This document shows, piece after piece, positions 10,929 to 21,700 of a stretch of DNA of 64,000 nucleotides. The notes beneath the pieces were generated by a model. The model did no database searches and was not told the origin of the DNA. It was given only the letters and a program-made list of their open reading frames with translations. This DNA is from Mayamaea pseudoterrestris (taxonomy: Eukaryota > Bacillariophyta > Bacillariophyceae > Sellaphorales > Sellaphoraceae), in NCBI GenBank assembly GCA_027923505.1, contig BROI01000001.1, forward strand, positions 1,582,501-1,646,500, given 5' to 3'. Position numbers and translations under genes: made by a program. Every line of letters starts with the position of its first letter. Positions within the stretch are counted from its first letter, which is position 1.

Positions 10929-12286
10929 ATGAGTACCTTTCTCTTCACCTCCGAGTCTGTCAATGAAGGACATCCTGGTAAGAATAGACTGGAGAATGTA
11001 GCATTTAATGTTTTCATAGAGAGAGAAACTGGGAATGGAGATTGAGACGCGAAGATTCGTTTCTTGGGGGGAAAAGGCCTTCGCACGCACTTACTGGCTG
11101 AAAAGTAACTCGTGGTTCAACTTGCTCGCGTCATATTCACTGCTCAACTCTATACTCACTCATCTCTCTATATTATTCAGACAAGTTTTGCGATCAGGTG
11201 TCCGATGCCGTCTTGGACGCTTGCGTCGGCGGCGATGAAATGTCTCGCGTCGCCTGCGAAACCTGCTGCAAGACTGGCATGGTGATGATTTTTGGTGAAA
11301 TCACCACGGCGGCCACGGTCAACTACGAGCAAGTCATTCGCGACGCCATCAAGGACATTGGCTACGATGATCCGGCCAAGGGATTCGACTACAAGACGTG
11401 CAATGTCATTGTGGCGATTGAGGAGCAGTCGCCGGATATTGCTCAGTCTGTGGATGCCGTCAAGCCGGAGGACATTGGCGCGGGAGACCAGGGTATCATG
11501 TTTGGATACGCCACCGACGAGACGCCCGAGCTCATGCCGCTGACGCATGTGTTGGCGACGCAGATTGGCGCCAAGCTCACCGAGGTTCGCAAGAATGGCA
11601 CCTGCGACTGGGTCCGCCCGGACGGCAAGACGCAGGTTACCTGCGAGTACAAGTTGGAGAATGGCGTTCCAGTGCCCCAGCGTGTGCACACGATTGTGAT
11701 TTCGACGCAGCACTCGGAGGATGTCACGCAGGAGCAGATCCAGGCGGATTTGATGGAGCATGTCATCAAGCCGGTCGTTCCGGAAAAGTACCTTGATGAC
11801 AAGACCATTTACCACTTGAACCCAAGTGGTCGCTTTGTCATTGGGGGACCGCACGGAGATGCTGGTTTGACGGGACGCAAGATTATCATTGATACCTACG
11901 GTGGATGGGGCGCCCATGGAGGAGGTGCCTTTTCGGGCAAGGACACGACCAAGGTTGACCGATCGGCTGCCTACGCCGCTCGATGGGTTGCCAAGAGTTT
12001 GGTCCATGCCAAGCTCTGCAAGCGCGCCTTGGTCCAGCTTTCGTACGCCATTGGTGTTCCATACCCATTGTCAGTCTTTGTTGACTCGTACGGAACTGTC
12101 AAGGAGGGCATGACGGATGCCGACTTGACGGAGGTTATCAATAAGAACTTTGACTTGCGCCCGGGTTGCATCATTCGCGACTTGAACTTGCGTCGCCCCA
12201 TTATGCGCAAGACGGCGGCCTATGGACATTTCGGACGTGACGATGCCGACTTTACCTGGGAGCAGGTCAAGGACTTGAAGCTTTAA
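10929..12286 (+). CDS. S-adenosylmethionine synthetase
   Basis: Two exons: 10929-10977 and 11181-12286. The 203-nt intron (GTAAGA...TTCAG) splits the Asp codon of [10 protein letters not shown]. The product is 384 aa, normal for the family. It makes S-adenosylmethionine from methionine and ATP. Visible signatures are [13 protein letters not shown] at the N-terminus, the hexapeptide [12 protein letters not shown], the second signature GGGAFSGKD and [19 protein letters not shown]. No presequence is present, so the enzyme should be cytosolic. It supplies methyl donor to general metabolism. The 16-codon first exon is short, so a gene finder could miss it. Confidence 0.97.
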
Positions 12287-12813
12287 GTACTGTAGAAGTA
12301 TTTTGGTATAGCATTGGGTATTGGAAAGGATTAACGTTTAATGTAAGCAACACTGCCAGCATTTATACTACGTTTATCAATATGTATTGGTGCCAGTTCT
12401 CTGCTGTCGTCGTTTATTTGGAGTCCGGAGCTATTCATCTTGGCCTGTTTCCGGCGACTCTTTGGCCCATCCTCATGAACGAAATTTGTATCATCATAGT
12501 ACACCAACTCGCGACATGTTCTTGCTTCTTTAACGCTCCCTACCAGCATCTGTTTTGCGCCATAGTCCTCCTTGTCTGAATATTGGACAGACATAAGAAC
12601 GTGAGCTAAGGAGTTGCTTTGAGCGCAGCTTGGAAAGGTTTCTATGCTATGGGCGGTGACATGCAAAATGAGGCCTCTATTAACGTTTTAGATGTTTACA
12701 GTGTAATCAAAAGGGCTCTGGATATGTAAATATATATCGTAGTTCCTGCAAAAACTGATGAGGAACAAACAGACTGCTGCAGCCTCGCTGCTTGTCCAAA
12801 ACGCACTCAACAC
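12287..12813. other. convergent intergenic region
   Basis: 527 bp between two convergent genes. A minus-strand frame (ATG at 12594, stop at 12331, 87 aa, starting MSVQYSDKED) has no recognisable family and is not called. Nothing else seen. Confidence 0.4.
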
Positions 12814-13149
12814 TCAGTGCAACTCCATGGCTCCCTCATTCTTGCGAGTCTTTTCCGCCTTGTTGTTATTGACGTGCAGAAGCATGCGACACCACGCCAT
12901 GGGACCCTTGCCCTTGCTCGTCTTGTGTTCGACCGAATGTGCCGTCTCGTCGTGATGTTTAGCGTCGGCAGCCGCCGCCGCCTGTCTCATCAAGTCGTAG
13001 GCGCAAGCTTCCAAATCCGAGGCTTGCGTGGGGTGCAAGTCGAGGCGCGTTTTCAAAGATGGTGTTGGAGGAGGAACGACGAGAAAGGCTTGGCAGGTAA
13101 AAGCAAGCATGAGAGCGAACAAAAGTGTCAACGAAACAGACGAATGCAT
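12814..13149 (-). CDS. small hypothetical protein with plastid-type presequence
   Basis: 111 aa from the ATG at 13149 (MHSSVSLTLLFALMLAF). A hydrophobic signal peptide is followed by TCQAF-LVVPPP, resembling the Phe at +1 used for plastid import in diatoms. The rest is Ala/His/Lys-rich with a short helix (ACAYDLMRQAAAAAD) and a basic tail. I do not recognise the mature part. A start 30 nt upstream (13179) is less likely because it would bury the signal peptide. The gene is divergent from the IQ-motif gene. It is called on the clear presequence, but the short length keeps confidence moderate. Confidence 0.55.
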   Translation of the reverse strand: MHSSVSLTLLFALMLAFTCQAFLVVPPPTPSLKTRLDLHPTQASDLEACAYDLMRQAAAAADAKHHDETAHSVEHKTSKGKGPMAWCRMLLHVNNNKAEKTRKNEGAMELH

Positions 13150-13591
13150 GATCGAATGTCGAACAAAGGCAAAAAGCAACAGGAGTTCTTGCAGTAGTAA
13201 TACTGAGTAGCTTGTCTTGCGTCAATCTCTCTCAAGAAATCAATCACGACTTGGTCGCTCTCGCAATGGAGCTCCTTGTTCTGCTGGCTATTGAAAGTGT
13301 CGACATCAGCGGAAGATCGCATCAAGACGACGGAAGGAATTCGAGAATGATGTGATGAAAATGGCGGGTGTGCTACTTTGTATGCTTTTCGCGAAACAGC
13401 TGCCGGCTGGCGCGCATGCGGTGTTGTTCTCGAAACGTCGTCGTCGGCAATGGCGCAAGGCCGACTTCGATGACAGCAACGACGTGCCATCAAACTTTCC
13501 GGAGGTATCTTGGTCATTTTCGTTGCTATAACTTCTACAAATTGAGAATCTAATAGCATCACAAGCAGCCTAGGTGAAATAGCCGCCAAGA
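13150..13591. other. divergent intergenic region
   Basis: 442 bp between the small plastid-type gene and the IQ-motif gene. A 164-aa minus-strand frame overlaps it and the 5' end of the IQ gene but shows no domain. No motif of note. Confidence 0.4.
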
Positions 13592-16500
13592 ATGACCATG
13601 TCGTTTCCGTACACTGCAGCAACTCTCACAACAACGACGCGCCAGCAGCAGCAGCACTCCCCTACTTTGCGACAAGCAATGCCCAACAAGCTGGTCCACT
13701 CCGCCGTGGCAATCTTTGAATCCAATGCTAATTCGCGAGAAAATACCAAGCGCAATTTCAAAACAGTGTCGCCGCAACCAAATCAGCAGCAACGATCAGC
13801 AGCTGCAGCTGCATTTCACAGCAACAGACTCCACCCACCTTCGTTCTTGCATCAGCAAAGCATGCCCAACACCTTTGATGCTTCCTGGAACAGCAGTAGC
13901 AGTAGTAGTAATAATAGCTTGGAGCAGCAGCAGCTGCAGCAGCAAACGAGGAGGCTGCAGCTGGCAGCGTCGGCTCCGAAAATGAAGCGACGAATTACAT
14001 CTGCTGACATCAAAACAGAAGAGTCTGTTGCAGCATCGACTGCCATGGAGACTGCAATAGTATGTAATCCTCCGCCAGCGGAAAAGATCAAGCGAAGAAA
14101 GAGGGTTGTTTCTCGCGTCATTAAACGGGTCAAGCCAAAGGATGTAGGAGGAGAAACGGCAGACGAGCGTGGCAAAATGAAACGAGCAAATTCGGGTGCG
14201 CGGCAACATGCACAGAATAGCACTCAAGATGCAGGGACGCCCGGACGGTCTGCAGCGAAACGCGGCAAGAGTCAGCCTCCCGGTGCAGCGCCGTCTCGTG
14301 CTCCTGTTGACCAGAAGCAAAGTCCAGACTTGGCATCAACGAGTGCGCATCGAAGAAGGGTGATTCCATTGCAGTCAGGTACTAGTACAAGTACTACATC
14401 TACATCACTAGCAACAGCTGCTACTGATAAGAATCGACGCAGCAAGAGTCAGCCTCGACTAGCCTTGCCAAGCAGTCAAGGAAGTACCAGCAGTTGGTCT
14501 GATGCAGTTCCTGCCAAAACAAGTCTTGTTCGGGGAACAAACTACGTACCAACGTTACAAACACGCCATAACGACGCTACTGGAGTCATCCAACGAAGCA
14601 GCTCACCAAAGCCGCAACCGCGGCCGGCGGGTCGAACGGAGATGCAAAAATCAAAGTCTGCTCGTCAAATTGATGCGACGTCGGATAGAAACCAATCTTC
14701 GGTGCATCCCAAGCGCGAGCGGCCAAAGCAAGCGGAACTACGAAAAGCAAAGTCGGCTCGTCAAATACATGACGCAACGCTTTCGGAAACTGCAACGTTG
14801 GAGCAGTCGCGTCAACTCGCCAAGGACATTGCCTCCATCCAGGCGGAACTCGCTCGACTAACGGAAGCGCAAGCAACCAAAAACAAGCCTGCCGTCGAAG
14901 CAACGTCATCCAACAGAGACCGAGTCGGTCGATTCGAGCGCAAACCTCCACCCCGCACGAGAAGTAGCAGTGAACCGCAAAAACTACGCGGCAGTCAAAA
15001 TGAAACCTCGCCTGGTATTTTGGTCCGTCGACGAACCGTTGGACGAGTTCCTCGACGGCAAAGCAATCCAGATGGTGGCGCGAAATCAGCAGCAACGAGC
15101 GATGATACACCGTCGCCGTCGCCTCGCCCGGTGGGTCGCGTGCCTCGGCGGAGGACAACAATGTCAGCGGCAGTAGCATCGCCACCTCTCTATGCGTCTG
15201 AGAATGTGTCAGCGAAGGACCTGGCTGCGGCTGTCGACAATATATTCGTCAAGACAACTCCTACCAGCAATATCAAACTGACGGCGAAACAGTTTGGCAA
15301 AAACAGCAATACACAAATAGGTAACGGTGAGAGCAATGGTCATGTGCAACAACAAATAGACCCGTCGGAACACAAAGCGAGTGCCAATCAAGCGAAAAAG
15401 CAAGCGCTCGTCGTTAGTACGGCCAGCGATGATGTTGATGAGAAGCAAATACAAAGACGAAACATTGGTCGCGTGCCGAGGCCATCCTCGACAACTCCGC
15501 AAGCGACAGATCAAGATCCAATTGACGCCAACAATTGTAATGTCGCGGATAGTAACAACAATCAGCCACCGAGCCTTTTCAATAATGCACGGGCACTGCA
15601 AAATGAGTTGCGACCGCGTGAAAGCCAGTGCAAGAACAGTCAACGCAAGCTTGATGGCAACCTTACCATGGCGTCGCCCGCGGCAGCTACTTCATCAATC
15701 GCAATAGTCCAACCCGCATCCGCACCCGATCCATCTGCAGCAGCAGTCCCAGCAACACGTACTGTTCCTACAAAGCGGATTCAGCGAAGAGTTTTTCCGG
15801 TGAATAATTCAATGACTCCTGTGAATCCGGAAGTAAAGCGGAAAGTCGCTGGCAGTATCATTGCTGGGAGGTTGGCCGGACTGGCCTTGGACGACTCTCC
15901 TAGTCAATCAAACAATACTCTGAGCCTGCAAGAAAGAATTAAGCTTTTCCAGTCGGCTTCTGGCGTGAAAAATGAACTGCTTCACGTTCCTAACATTCAT
16001 CAAGTTGGGCGTCCAGTCATGTCCTTTGCGCAAAAACGGAAGAAAGGAGCGATTAAGATTCAAGCCGTCACACGAGGGATGATTCAGCGCAACTCGTTCC
16101 GCCGCGCGAGAGCAGTTCTCTGCTTGCAGTCGTTTGCGAGGATGGTGGCACCGAGACAAGCGTTTCGTCTTCGTATGTTGCATCGCGAGTATGCAACAGC
16201 GTTGAAGCGACAGAAGGGCGACCTCGAGCAGGTGCATAGACGCAAGAAACAAGCGATTGATTCTATTAATAATAAAAGAAACGGAAGTTTAGACAAGCTT
16301 GAGTCAACGATTGAATCGGATGGTGCGGAGGAGTTTGTAAGACAATTGTTTCAAGAGAATAGTAAGCTGCAGCTATCGAATGCAAAATTGAAAGAAATGA
16401 GAGCAACGATCCGGAGCATGCACCAGATGAATGACATGACCCACTCAAGTCAGTTGCAAAGTGTGCGGACATTGCAGGATGCAGTTGGCGCCTTGACAGA

Positions 16501-17050
16501 AAAGAACGACGTCTTATTGAGAAAAACCGACAAATACGAGGAGCGCATTGAAACTCGTTCTGCTGAACTAGACGAGCTGCGTGCTCGCATCGCTTACGAG
16601 TCTTCGTTACGTAAACTAATGGACAAGACTCTCGCAGGTCTTGTTGAATTGATCGAGAGTCGATGCGGTGACGAAGGGCTCGTAAAGAAGGTAATCGCCA
16701 TCAGCGCCGACGAGGAATATGAGAGCGATCATGAATCTTATGTTCTGGACGATGATGAGGACTCCTTGGATGCTGGCCAATTGCAGACGCCGGTCAAATC
16801 GAAGAAAATGTCGACCACGGATGGCTTTGAACTTAGCTTTAAAGTCACTGGCTTGGACGACGATGACGACATATCAGAATTATGTAACTCTGACCATCAT
16901 ATGTTGGGCATTGCGGAGGAAGGTGAATACGAGGTTGAGTACGACGAGATTACTGTCGACTCGGAGGAATTTGAAGGTCAGGATGATGACACTCTAGACA
17001 GCGACGACGCTTCCAGTGTATGGGACGGACGCCACGAGATCATCATATAA
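13592..17050 (+). CDS. large disordered protein with IQ motifs and coiled coil
   Basis: 1152 aa in one exon. The first 760 residues are low-complexity (Gln, Ser, Arg, Pro), with repeated short basic motifs such as KSARQI and VGRVPRR. IQ-type calmodulin-binding helices lie at about 811-860: GAIKIQAVTRGMIQRNSFRR and then AVLCLQSFARMVAPRQAF. A coiled coil follows from about 870 to 1040 (for example EKNDVLLRKTDKYEERIET and AELDELRARIAYESSLRKLM). The C-terminus is strongly acidic. IQ pairs plus coiled coil suggest a calmodulin-regulated scaffold, possibly cytoskeletal or centrosomal; this is inference. The frame stays open across repetitive DNA, which supports it being real. No family name can be assigned. 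Confidence 0.82.
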   Translation: MTMSFPYTAATLTTTTRQQQQHSPTLRQAMPNKLVHSAVAIFESNANSRENTKRNFKTVSPQPNQQQRSAAAAAFHSNRLHPPSFLHQQSMPNTFDASWNSSSSSSNNSLEQQQLQQQTRRLQLAASAPKMKRRITSADIKTEESVAASTAMETAIVCNPPPAEKIKRRKRVVSRVIKRVKPKDVGGETADERGKMKRANSGARQHAQNSTQDAGTPGRSAAKRGKSQPPGAAPSRAPVDQKQSPDLASTSAHRRRVIPLQSGTSTSTTSTSLATAATDKNRRSKSQPRLALPSSQGSTSSWSDAVPAKTSLVRGTNYVPTLQTRHNDATGVIQRSSSPKPQPRPAGRTEMQKSKSARQIDATSDRNQSSVHPKRERPKQAELRKAKSARQIHDATLSETATLEQSRQLAKDIASIQAELARLTEAQATKNKPAVEATSSNRDRVGRFERKPPPRTRSSSEPQKLRGSQNETSPGILVRRRTVGRVPRRQSNPDGGAKSAATSDDTPSPSPRPVGRVPRRRTTMSAAVASPPLYASENVSAKDLAAAVDNIFVKTTPTSNIKLTAKQFGKNSNTQIGNGESNGHVQQQIDPSEHKASANQAKKQALVVSTASDDVDEKQIQRRNIGRVPRPSSTTPQATDQDPIDANNCNVADSNNNQPPSLFNNARALQNELRPRESQCKNSQRKLDGNLTMASPAAATSSIAIVQPASAPDPSAAAVPATRTVPTKRIQRRVFPVNNSMTPVNPEVKRKVAGSIIAGRLAGLALDDSPSQSNNTLSLQERIKLFQSASGVKNELLHVPNIHQVGRPVMSFAQKRKKGAIKIQAVTRGMIQRNSFRRARAVLCLQSFARMVAPRQAFRLRMLHREYATALKRQKGDLEQVHRRKKQAIDSINNKRNGSLDKLESTIESDGAEEFVRQLFQENSKLQLSNAKLKEMRATIRSMHQMNDMTHSSQLQSVRTLQDAVGALTEKNDVLLRKTDKYEERIETRSAELDELRARIAYESSLRKLMDKTLAGLVELIESRCGDEGLVKKVIAISADEEYESDHESYVLDDDEDSLDAGQLQTPVKSKKMSTTDGFELSFKVTGLDDDDDISELCNSDHHMLGIAEEGEYEVEYDEITVDSEEFEGQDDDTLDSDDASSVWDGRHEIII

Positions 17051-17331
17051 TTCGAAGCTAGACAGGTGATTGCTACCCTTCATTTAATTGTTACCTTGAC
17101 TGTGAGTAAATTAAACTGGCAGCGACTGATTGTCGATTTATCTTGTGACCAATCATTCGCGTACTACAATCGTCAATTTCGCAACGATACGGTCGTTGTG
17201 AAGACAGTGAGCACCAGGATTCTACGAAAACAAAGCGAAACGCATCCATATCATGGAAAGAGTAGCGTTTTTAGCTCGCATCAAATCGCGGCCTCAAAAG
17301 AACCGAGTGAAGCGAATCAAGTACTGGTGGT

Positions 17332-18675
17332 CTAAACCTCAGTAGAGCCAAACTCTGCATCAAATGTATCATGATCAAACTCCGACGAGGCATCAAAATC
17401 CGAAGCGGCCGCCAATTCCTTGACAATCGACTCATTCACAGGCGATTCCTTTTCCGTCGCCTCATGATTCACAATAGGCTTTGGCTTGCAGCCCTTGGAC
17501 AAGATCCAATCGAATCCAATGGCATCAAGTTGCTCTCGTCGAGCAGAGTCCAACTTGCCAAATTTGTTTGCTCGGCGTTGCACGCTGATCCAGTTCGCCA
17601 GTTTCAAATCCTCCTTGTAAGCGTAAGGAACGCGCGTATGTCCATGTTTCTCACGATATGCTTGCAGTCTGGCGTAGGATGCGTTCCATTGCGCGTCGTG
17701 GAGTGTTTTACGCGGCACAAACGGCAGCGGCGACGCTGTCTTGTCTCCATTGACAAGAGCCGGAGCATCTCGCGGAAAGGAGTGTATCGTGCGCCACTCG
17801 AAACCAATGTCGTCCAATGCTTTGCGATGCTCCTCCTTGAGAGCATTTCGCCGAAACGCCGTGCGCTGCTTGCCCACCCAGCGACCCAAATATAAATCCG
17901 GCGCATAGTTCCACGGCACGTTGCAGTCTCCGTGTCGCTCCTTGTATTGTTGCAGCACTTGGTAGGATTCATCCCAGTTGCGTTTCGTGGGAGGAGCCAC
18001 GACGGTGCGCCAGACGAAGCCCAATTGTTCGAGCGCGCTTCGTTGATCATCGTCGAGCTTGCTTTTGCGAAAATTGTTGCGCTGCGTATGCACCCAAATG
18101 CCGAGCGACGGATTCACGGGATATGACTGCGGCACTAAACAATCGCCATGCTGCTGCTTGTATTCTTTCAGTAGTTCCAGCGACTTGTACCAGGCTATGC
18201 TGTCGTTTCTGCGCCGCCAATCAAAGCCAATCTCATCGAGGGCCGCTTTGCGCTCCGGCTTGAGTGTGTTGCTGCGATAGGCGAAACGGGTATTGGCAAC
18301 CCATGTACTGAGAACCGGATCTTCTGGATAATTGAATGGAACCTTGGTATGTCCATGCTTGAGTTTGAATGCTTTGAGCAGCTCCAAATTTTGTTCAAAG
18401 GAGCGAACCTTGTTGACGGCTCGAGTGCGCCGGCGCTTTGCATGTAGCGTTTGCTCCTCTCTCTCAGCAGCTCCCTCCTCTGCTTCTGTAGGATTCTCGT
18501 TGTTTCGCTTCATGTTTGCATCAGAAACAGGTTCATTAGTAAGAGACTGGAATGCAGAAGCAAACTGAAGTGTGTGAAGCAGCCAATTGCGGCAAGGAAG
18601 GAGGCAGTCGGATTCAGATGTCGCACCGGTGAACATTTCATTCACGCTTTGCTTTTCAAACTGACGCACATCCAT
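17332..18675 (-). CDS. helicase-associated-domain (HA) repeat protein
   Basis: 447 aa. The frame is open to 18711 but the first ATG is at 18675 (MDVRQFEKQS). A basic stretch (HAKRRRTRAVNKVR) that could be a nuclear signal precedes four repeats of the helicase-associated domain (PF03457 type). Each reads roughly W..L..K..HG...VP..Y...LG.WV..QR...R...L...R...L..IGF.W. Examples are KHGHTKVPFNYPEDPVLSTW, QHGDCLVPQSYPVNPSLGIW, RHGDCNVPWNYAPDLYLGRW and KHGHTRVPYAYKEDLKLANW. Stand-alone HA proteins are abundant in diatoms; nucleic-acid binding is assumed, their role is unknown. No helicase core is present. The start is only 82 bp from the divergent CysRS start. Confidence 0.92.
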   Translation of the reverse strand: MDVRQFEKQSVNEMFTGATSESDCLLPCRNWLLHTLQFASAFQSLTNEPVSDANMKRNNENPTEAEEGAAEREEQTLHAKRRRTRAVNKVRSFEQNLELLKAFKLKHGHTKVPFNYPEDPVLSTWVANTRFAYRSNTLKPERKAALDEIGFDWRRRNDSIAWYKSLELLKEYKQQHGDCLVPQSYPVNPSLGIWVHTQRNNFRKSKLDDDQRSALEQLGFVWRTVVAPPTKRNWDESYQVLQQYKERHGDCNVPWNYAPDLYLGRWVGKQRTAFRRNALKEEHRKALDDIGFEWRTIHSFPRDAPALVNGDKTASPLPFVPRKTLHDAQWNASYARLQAYREKHGHTRVPYAYKEDLKLANWISVQRRANKFGKLDSARREQLDAIGFDWILSKGCKPKPIVNHEATEKESPVNESIVKELAAASDFDASSEFDHDTFDAEFGSTEV

Positions 18676-18757
18676 CACTCGACGTCGACCATGAGAAACA
18701 CATCCTGCCAAGCAGGAAAGTGAGCGGTAACATACAGACTTTTCTCTTCATCATCCC

Positions 18758-20473
18758 ATGATGCTGTACATACGTTTCTTACCTATGCTGCTATTGGGGG
18801 CAAAATCTTCCTTTGCCTGGGTGAATCCTTCAATTTCTTTGAAGAGCCGATCCTCACGACGGAATTGCCACAAATCGACCATACTTCGTGCATTACCATC
18901 ATCAGAAACCAGCGAATCATCTTCTCATCCACAACCAAAAACCCTTAACTTATATAACAGCAAGACGCGCCGCAAGGAGCCACTCATCCCCCTAAATCCA
19001 AACCGCGTCACCATGTACACGTGCGGACCGACCGTGTACGACTACGCGCACGTGGGCAACTTTCGAGCCTTTCTCACCTACGACTTGCTCAAGCGGGCGC
19101 TGATGTATTTGAATTATAGGAACATTATGCACGTACTGAACTTGACGGATGTGGACGATAAGATTATCAATCGCGCCAATCAACTGAAACTGGAATCAAC
19201 GTTGGAACTGACGCGCAAGTATGAAGCACTCTTTCTGCAAGATTTGCAGCGACTCAACATACTGCCGGCGACTATATATCCGCGCGCGACGGAACATGTC
19301 GAGCACATGATGGATTTGATAATAAGTTTGCGAAACAAGGGCTTGGCCTACGAAGCGAGCGATGGAAGTTGGTACTTTGACTCGCAAAACATGCCAAACT
19401 ATGGAAAACAACTGGTGCAGCTTGACTTTGACAGTGCAGACTCGGATTCGACTGCAGCTGCTGCAAATGAAGATGACTCTGCTACAAATGACAAGCGTCA
19501 TGTTGCCGATTTTTGCTTGTGGAAGGCCTTTAAACAAGGCGTCGATCGCTTGGACGCAGCCTGGCGTCGCGACGGTCACATTCAGCTAGGCCGGCCGGGA
19601 TGGCACTTGGAGTGCAGCGCCATGGCCTTGCACTACTTTGGCGGCGAAACGATTGACTTGCATGGCGGTGGACAGGATTTAAAGTTTCCGCATCATGAAA
19701 ACGAGATTGCGCAAGCTGAAGGAGCGACTGGAAACGTCTTTTGCAACTGCTGGTTTCATAATGGATTTGTCAACTTGGATGCCGAGAAAATGTCCAAGAG
19801 TCTTGGCAACTTTTTGACGCTGCAAACAGCTTGTCCGACCGCACTCGATGTGCGAGCCTATCGCTACTTGGTCATATGCAGCCAATATCGAAACCCATTG
19901 GCCTTTACACCACAGGCCATGGAAGCAAGTAAAAATGCCGTGACGCGAATAGACAAGATCAAATTTCGCATTGAAGAAGCTCTAGCGAATGCTGATAACG
20001 ACGCCAGTAGTACAATCGACAGTCCGATCGCCAGCAACGTCGTGCCGAATGCACTGGCAAATTTTGAGGCTGCCGTGATTGACGACCTCAGCATGCCGCG
20101 AGCAGCGGCGCAGCTGTTTACGCTTGTCAAGGAAGCTGAGAATGAATTTAAACGAGTCGCCAAATCTGACAATGTACAACAGATTGACGTTAAAGGACTC
20201 GAGGCTATACTAAATGCCATGACGCAAATGGATCAGGTGTTTGGCATCTTTTACGCGGCGTCCAGTATAGATGGCGACAATGACTCCGCAAATGGTCAAG
20301 CCGGCGATGATCCAGTTCCGTCTAAGGTCATGGACCTGGTCTCGCAAAGGTCAGCTGCCAAGGAAGCCAAGGATTGGGCGCTGGCCGACTCGCTTCGTGC
20401 TCGGATAAAAGAACTTGGCTACGAAGTAAAAGACAACAAAGGCGCAGCCTCTACAGTTAGTCGAAATCTATAG
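18758..20473 (+). CDS. cysteinyl-tRNA synthetase, organellar
   Basis: 571 aa, single exon, ATG at 18758. It charges tRNA-Cys. The class I signatures are the HIGH equivalent HVGN (YDYAHVGNFRAFL) and KMSKS in DAEKMSKSLGNF. Zinc-site residues fit CGPTVYD, LECSAMAL and HHENEIAQAEG. The N-terminus (MLYIRFLPMLLLGAKSS, then FAWVNPSISLKSRSSRR) reads as a signal peptide cleaved before Phe plus a Ser/Arg transit peptide, so plastid import is likely and dual use in mitochondria possible. An acidic Ala/Asp insertion (about residues 225-245) interrupts the catalytic domain. The C-terminal region keeps the bacterial-type DALR and anticodon-binding helices (AKDWALADSLRARIKELGY). Confidence 0.95.
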   Translation: MMLYIRFLPMLLLGAKSSFAWVNPSISLKSRSSRRNCHKSTILRALPSSETSESSSHPQPKTLNLYNSKTRRKEPLIPLNPNRVTMYTCGPTVYDYAHVGNFRAFLTYDLLKRALMYLNYRNIMHVLNLTDVDDKIINRANQLKLESTLELTRKYEALFLQDLQRLNILPATIYPRATEHVEHMMDLIISLRNKGLAYEASDGSWYFDSQNMPNYGKQLVQLDFDSADSDSTAAAANEDDSATNDKRHVADFCLWKAFKQGVDRLDAAWRRDGHIQLGRPGWHLECSAMALHYFGGETIDLHGGGQDLKFPHHENEIAQAEGATGNVFCNCWFHNGFVNLDAEKMSKSLGNFLTLQTACPTALDVRAYRYLVICSQYRNPLAFTPQAMEASKNAVTRIDKIKFRIEEALANADNDASSTIDSPIASNVVPNALANFEAAVIDDLSMPRAAAQLFTLVKEAENEFKRVAKSDNVQQIDVKGLEAILNAMTQMDQVFGIFYAASSIDGDNDSANGQAGDDPVPSKVMDLVSQRSAAKEAKDWALADSLRARIKELGYEVKDNKGAASTVSRNL

Positions 20474-20601
20474 AAGTTACCGTATAATGATGTTCCTTTT
20501 TTCCTCAATGGCTGTTTTTTAATGACGCCTTTCTTTTTATAACCGGACATGCGCTTGGGTCAACTCGCGTCACATGACTCCCGTCCGCTTTCTCTCTCAC
20601 A

Positions 20602-21700
20602 TCAGATATATCTGAGTCTACCGATTGGTGACTTTGATTGCCGCCATTCCAACAAACGAGTTTCACGCGCTTGCCGACGACGATCAGCATCACTATTTAA
20701 ACGAGCATCATCCTCTTCTGGTATACGTGCCACCGCATCGACGTCTTGCAGTATGCGGACAATGCTTTTGAGCCCCATACTTGAAGTTGTCAAGCCATGC
20801 TGCTGCAACGTGGCTTCTAGACTTGTTACTGTAGCATTGTCGTTTTCATTTCCTTCCTTCTGTGTGATCAGACATTTGACGGCACAAAGGAGCATCTGCT
20901 CAGAAAACATTGGCTGGTCCTGTATCTTTGGTATGTAATTTTCTTTCACAAGACTACACCAGTTGGTACGCAGGTTCCATTCCACATCGTCATGCACCAA
21001 GTAGCACACCGGAGGCTCGTCGAGCAACCGTAAAAAGTCGTCATCATAGCTGATTTTATGAGGCCAATGCCTTTCGTACCACAAAAAATACTCCTCGTCG
21101 TCATTGGGGGTGAACCAATTGACCTTTCGTTCCCTTCTTGTAGGTGGTTCGCCAAAGTCCAAAACGATTCGGCCACCGTCAAAGTCTTGTTCGGAATTGG
21201 CCTGCGAATCATTTTTCTTTGCAATCAACCATACATGATCAGGCTTGTCACGAACATCATCATCATCTTCTTCTCGAAACATGGAACTATCCTCGTCTTC
21301 TCCTCCCCATTTGAACGCAAAATGCACAGAGTGCACATTCTTCCGCAATACAATGGGAATTCGCGCGTACTCGCTGCCGCGGCGAAACTCAAAATAATCA
21401 AAGTCGTCAATGTCTCGGAGAAGTGGAAGCGGAAGTAATGTCAAGCGAAGGTGTGAATGCTATATGGTAAAGGGAAATGAGAAATGAAGATGCATTGCAT
21501 GAAACTTCACGAAAACCGACACTGCTTCGCGTTTTGCAACGTACCATTGTTTTGCACGTCCTCGAGAGCGAAATCGCATCCGGCCCATCTTGAAACGAGC
21601 ACACCTTCTTCAAAAGCACTTGAGGAAGATCAAGCATGGTCGTTTCCCGTACTTTTGCCATGATTTTGGGTCGCTTGTGGCGTTCTGGAGGCGAATCCAT
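20602..21700 (-). CDS. F-box-like protein, paralog 1
   Basis: Two exons: 21700-21545 and 21459-20602. An 85-nt intron has a GTACGT donor and an ATATAG acceptor; the product is 337 aa. The N-terminal exon carries an F-box-like helix pair (MLDLPQVLLKKVCSFQDGPD, then AISLSRTCKTM). The C-terminal exon is a domain I do not recognise, with HVWLIAKK, DFDGGRIVLDFGE, VNWFTPNDDEEYFLWYERHW and WNLRTNWCSLVKENYIPKI. The same architecture, intron position and motifs occur in the gene at 38496-39592, so they are paralogs. An SCF ubiquitin-ligase substrate receptor is the likely role if the F-box binds Skp1. The start codon lies inside sequence that is repeated upstream (see the repeat at 21636-22645). Confidence 0.8.

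Noticed and set aside
12331-12594. 87-aa minus-strand frame starting MSVQYSDKED
   Set aside because: No recognisable domain, short, in the 3' convergent space; not enough support for a gene.
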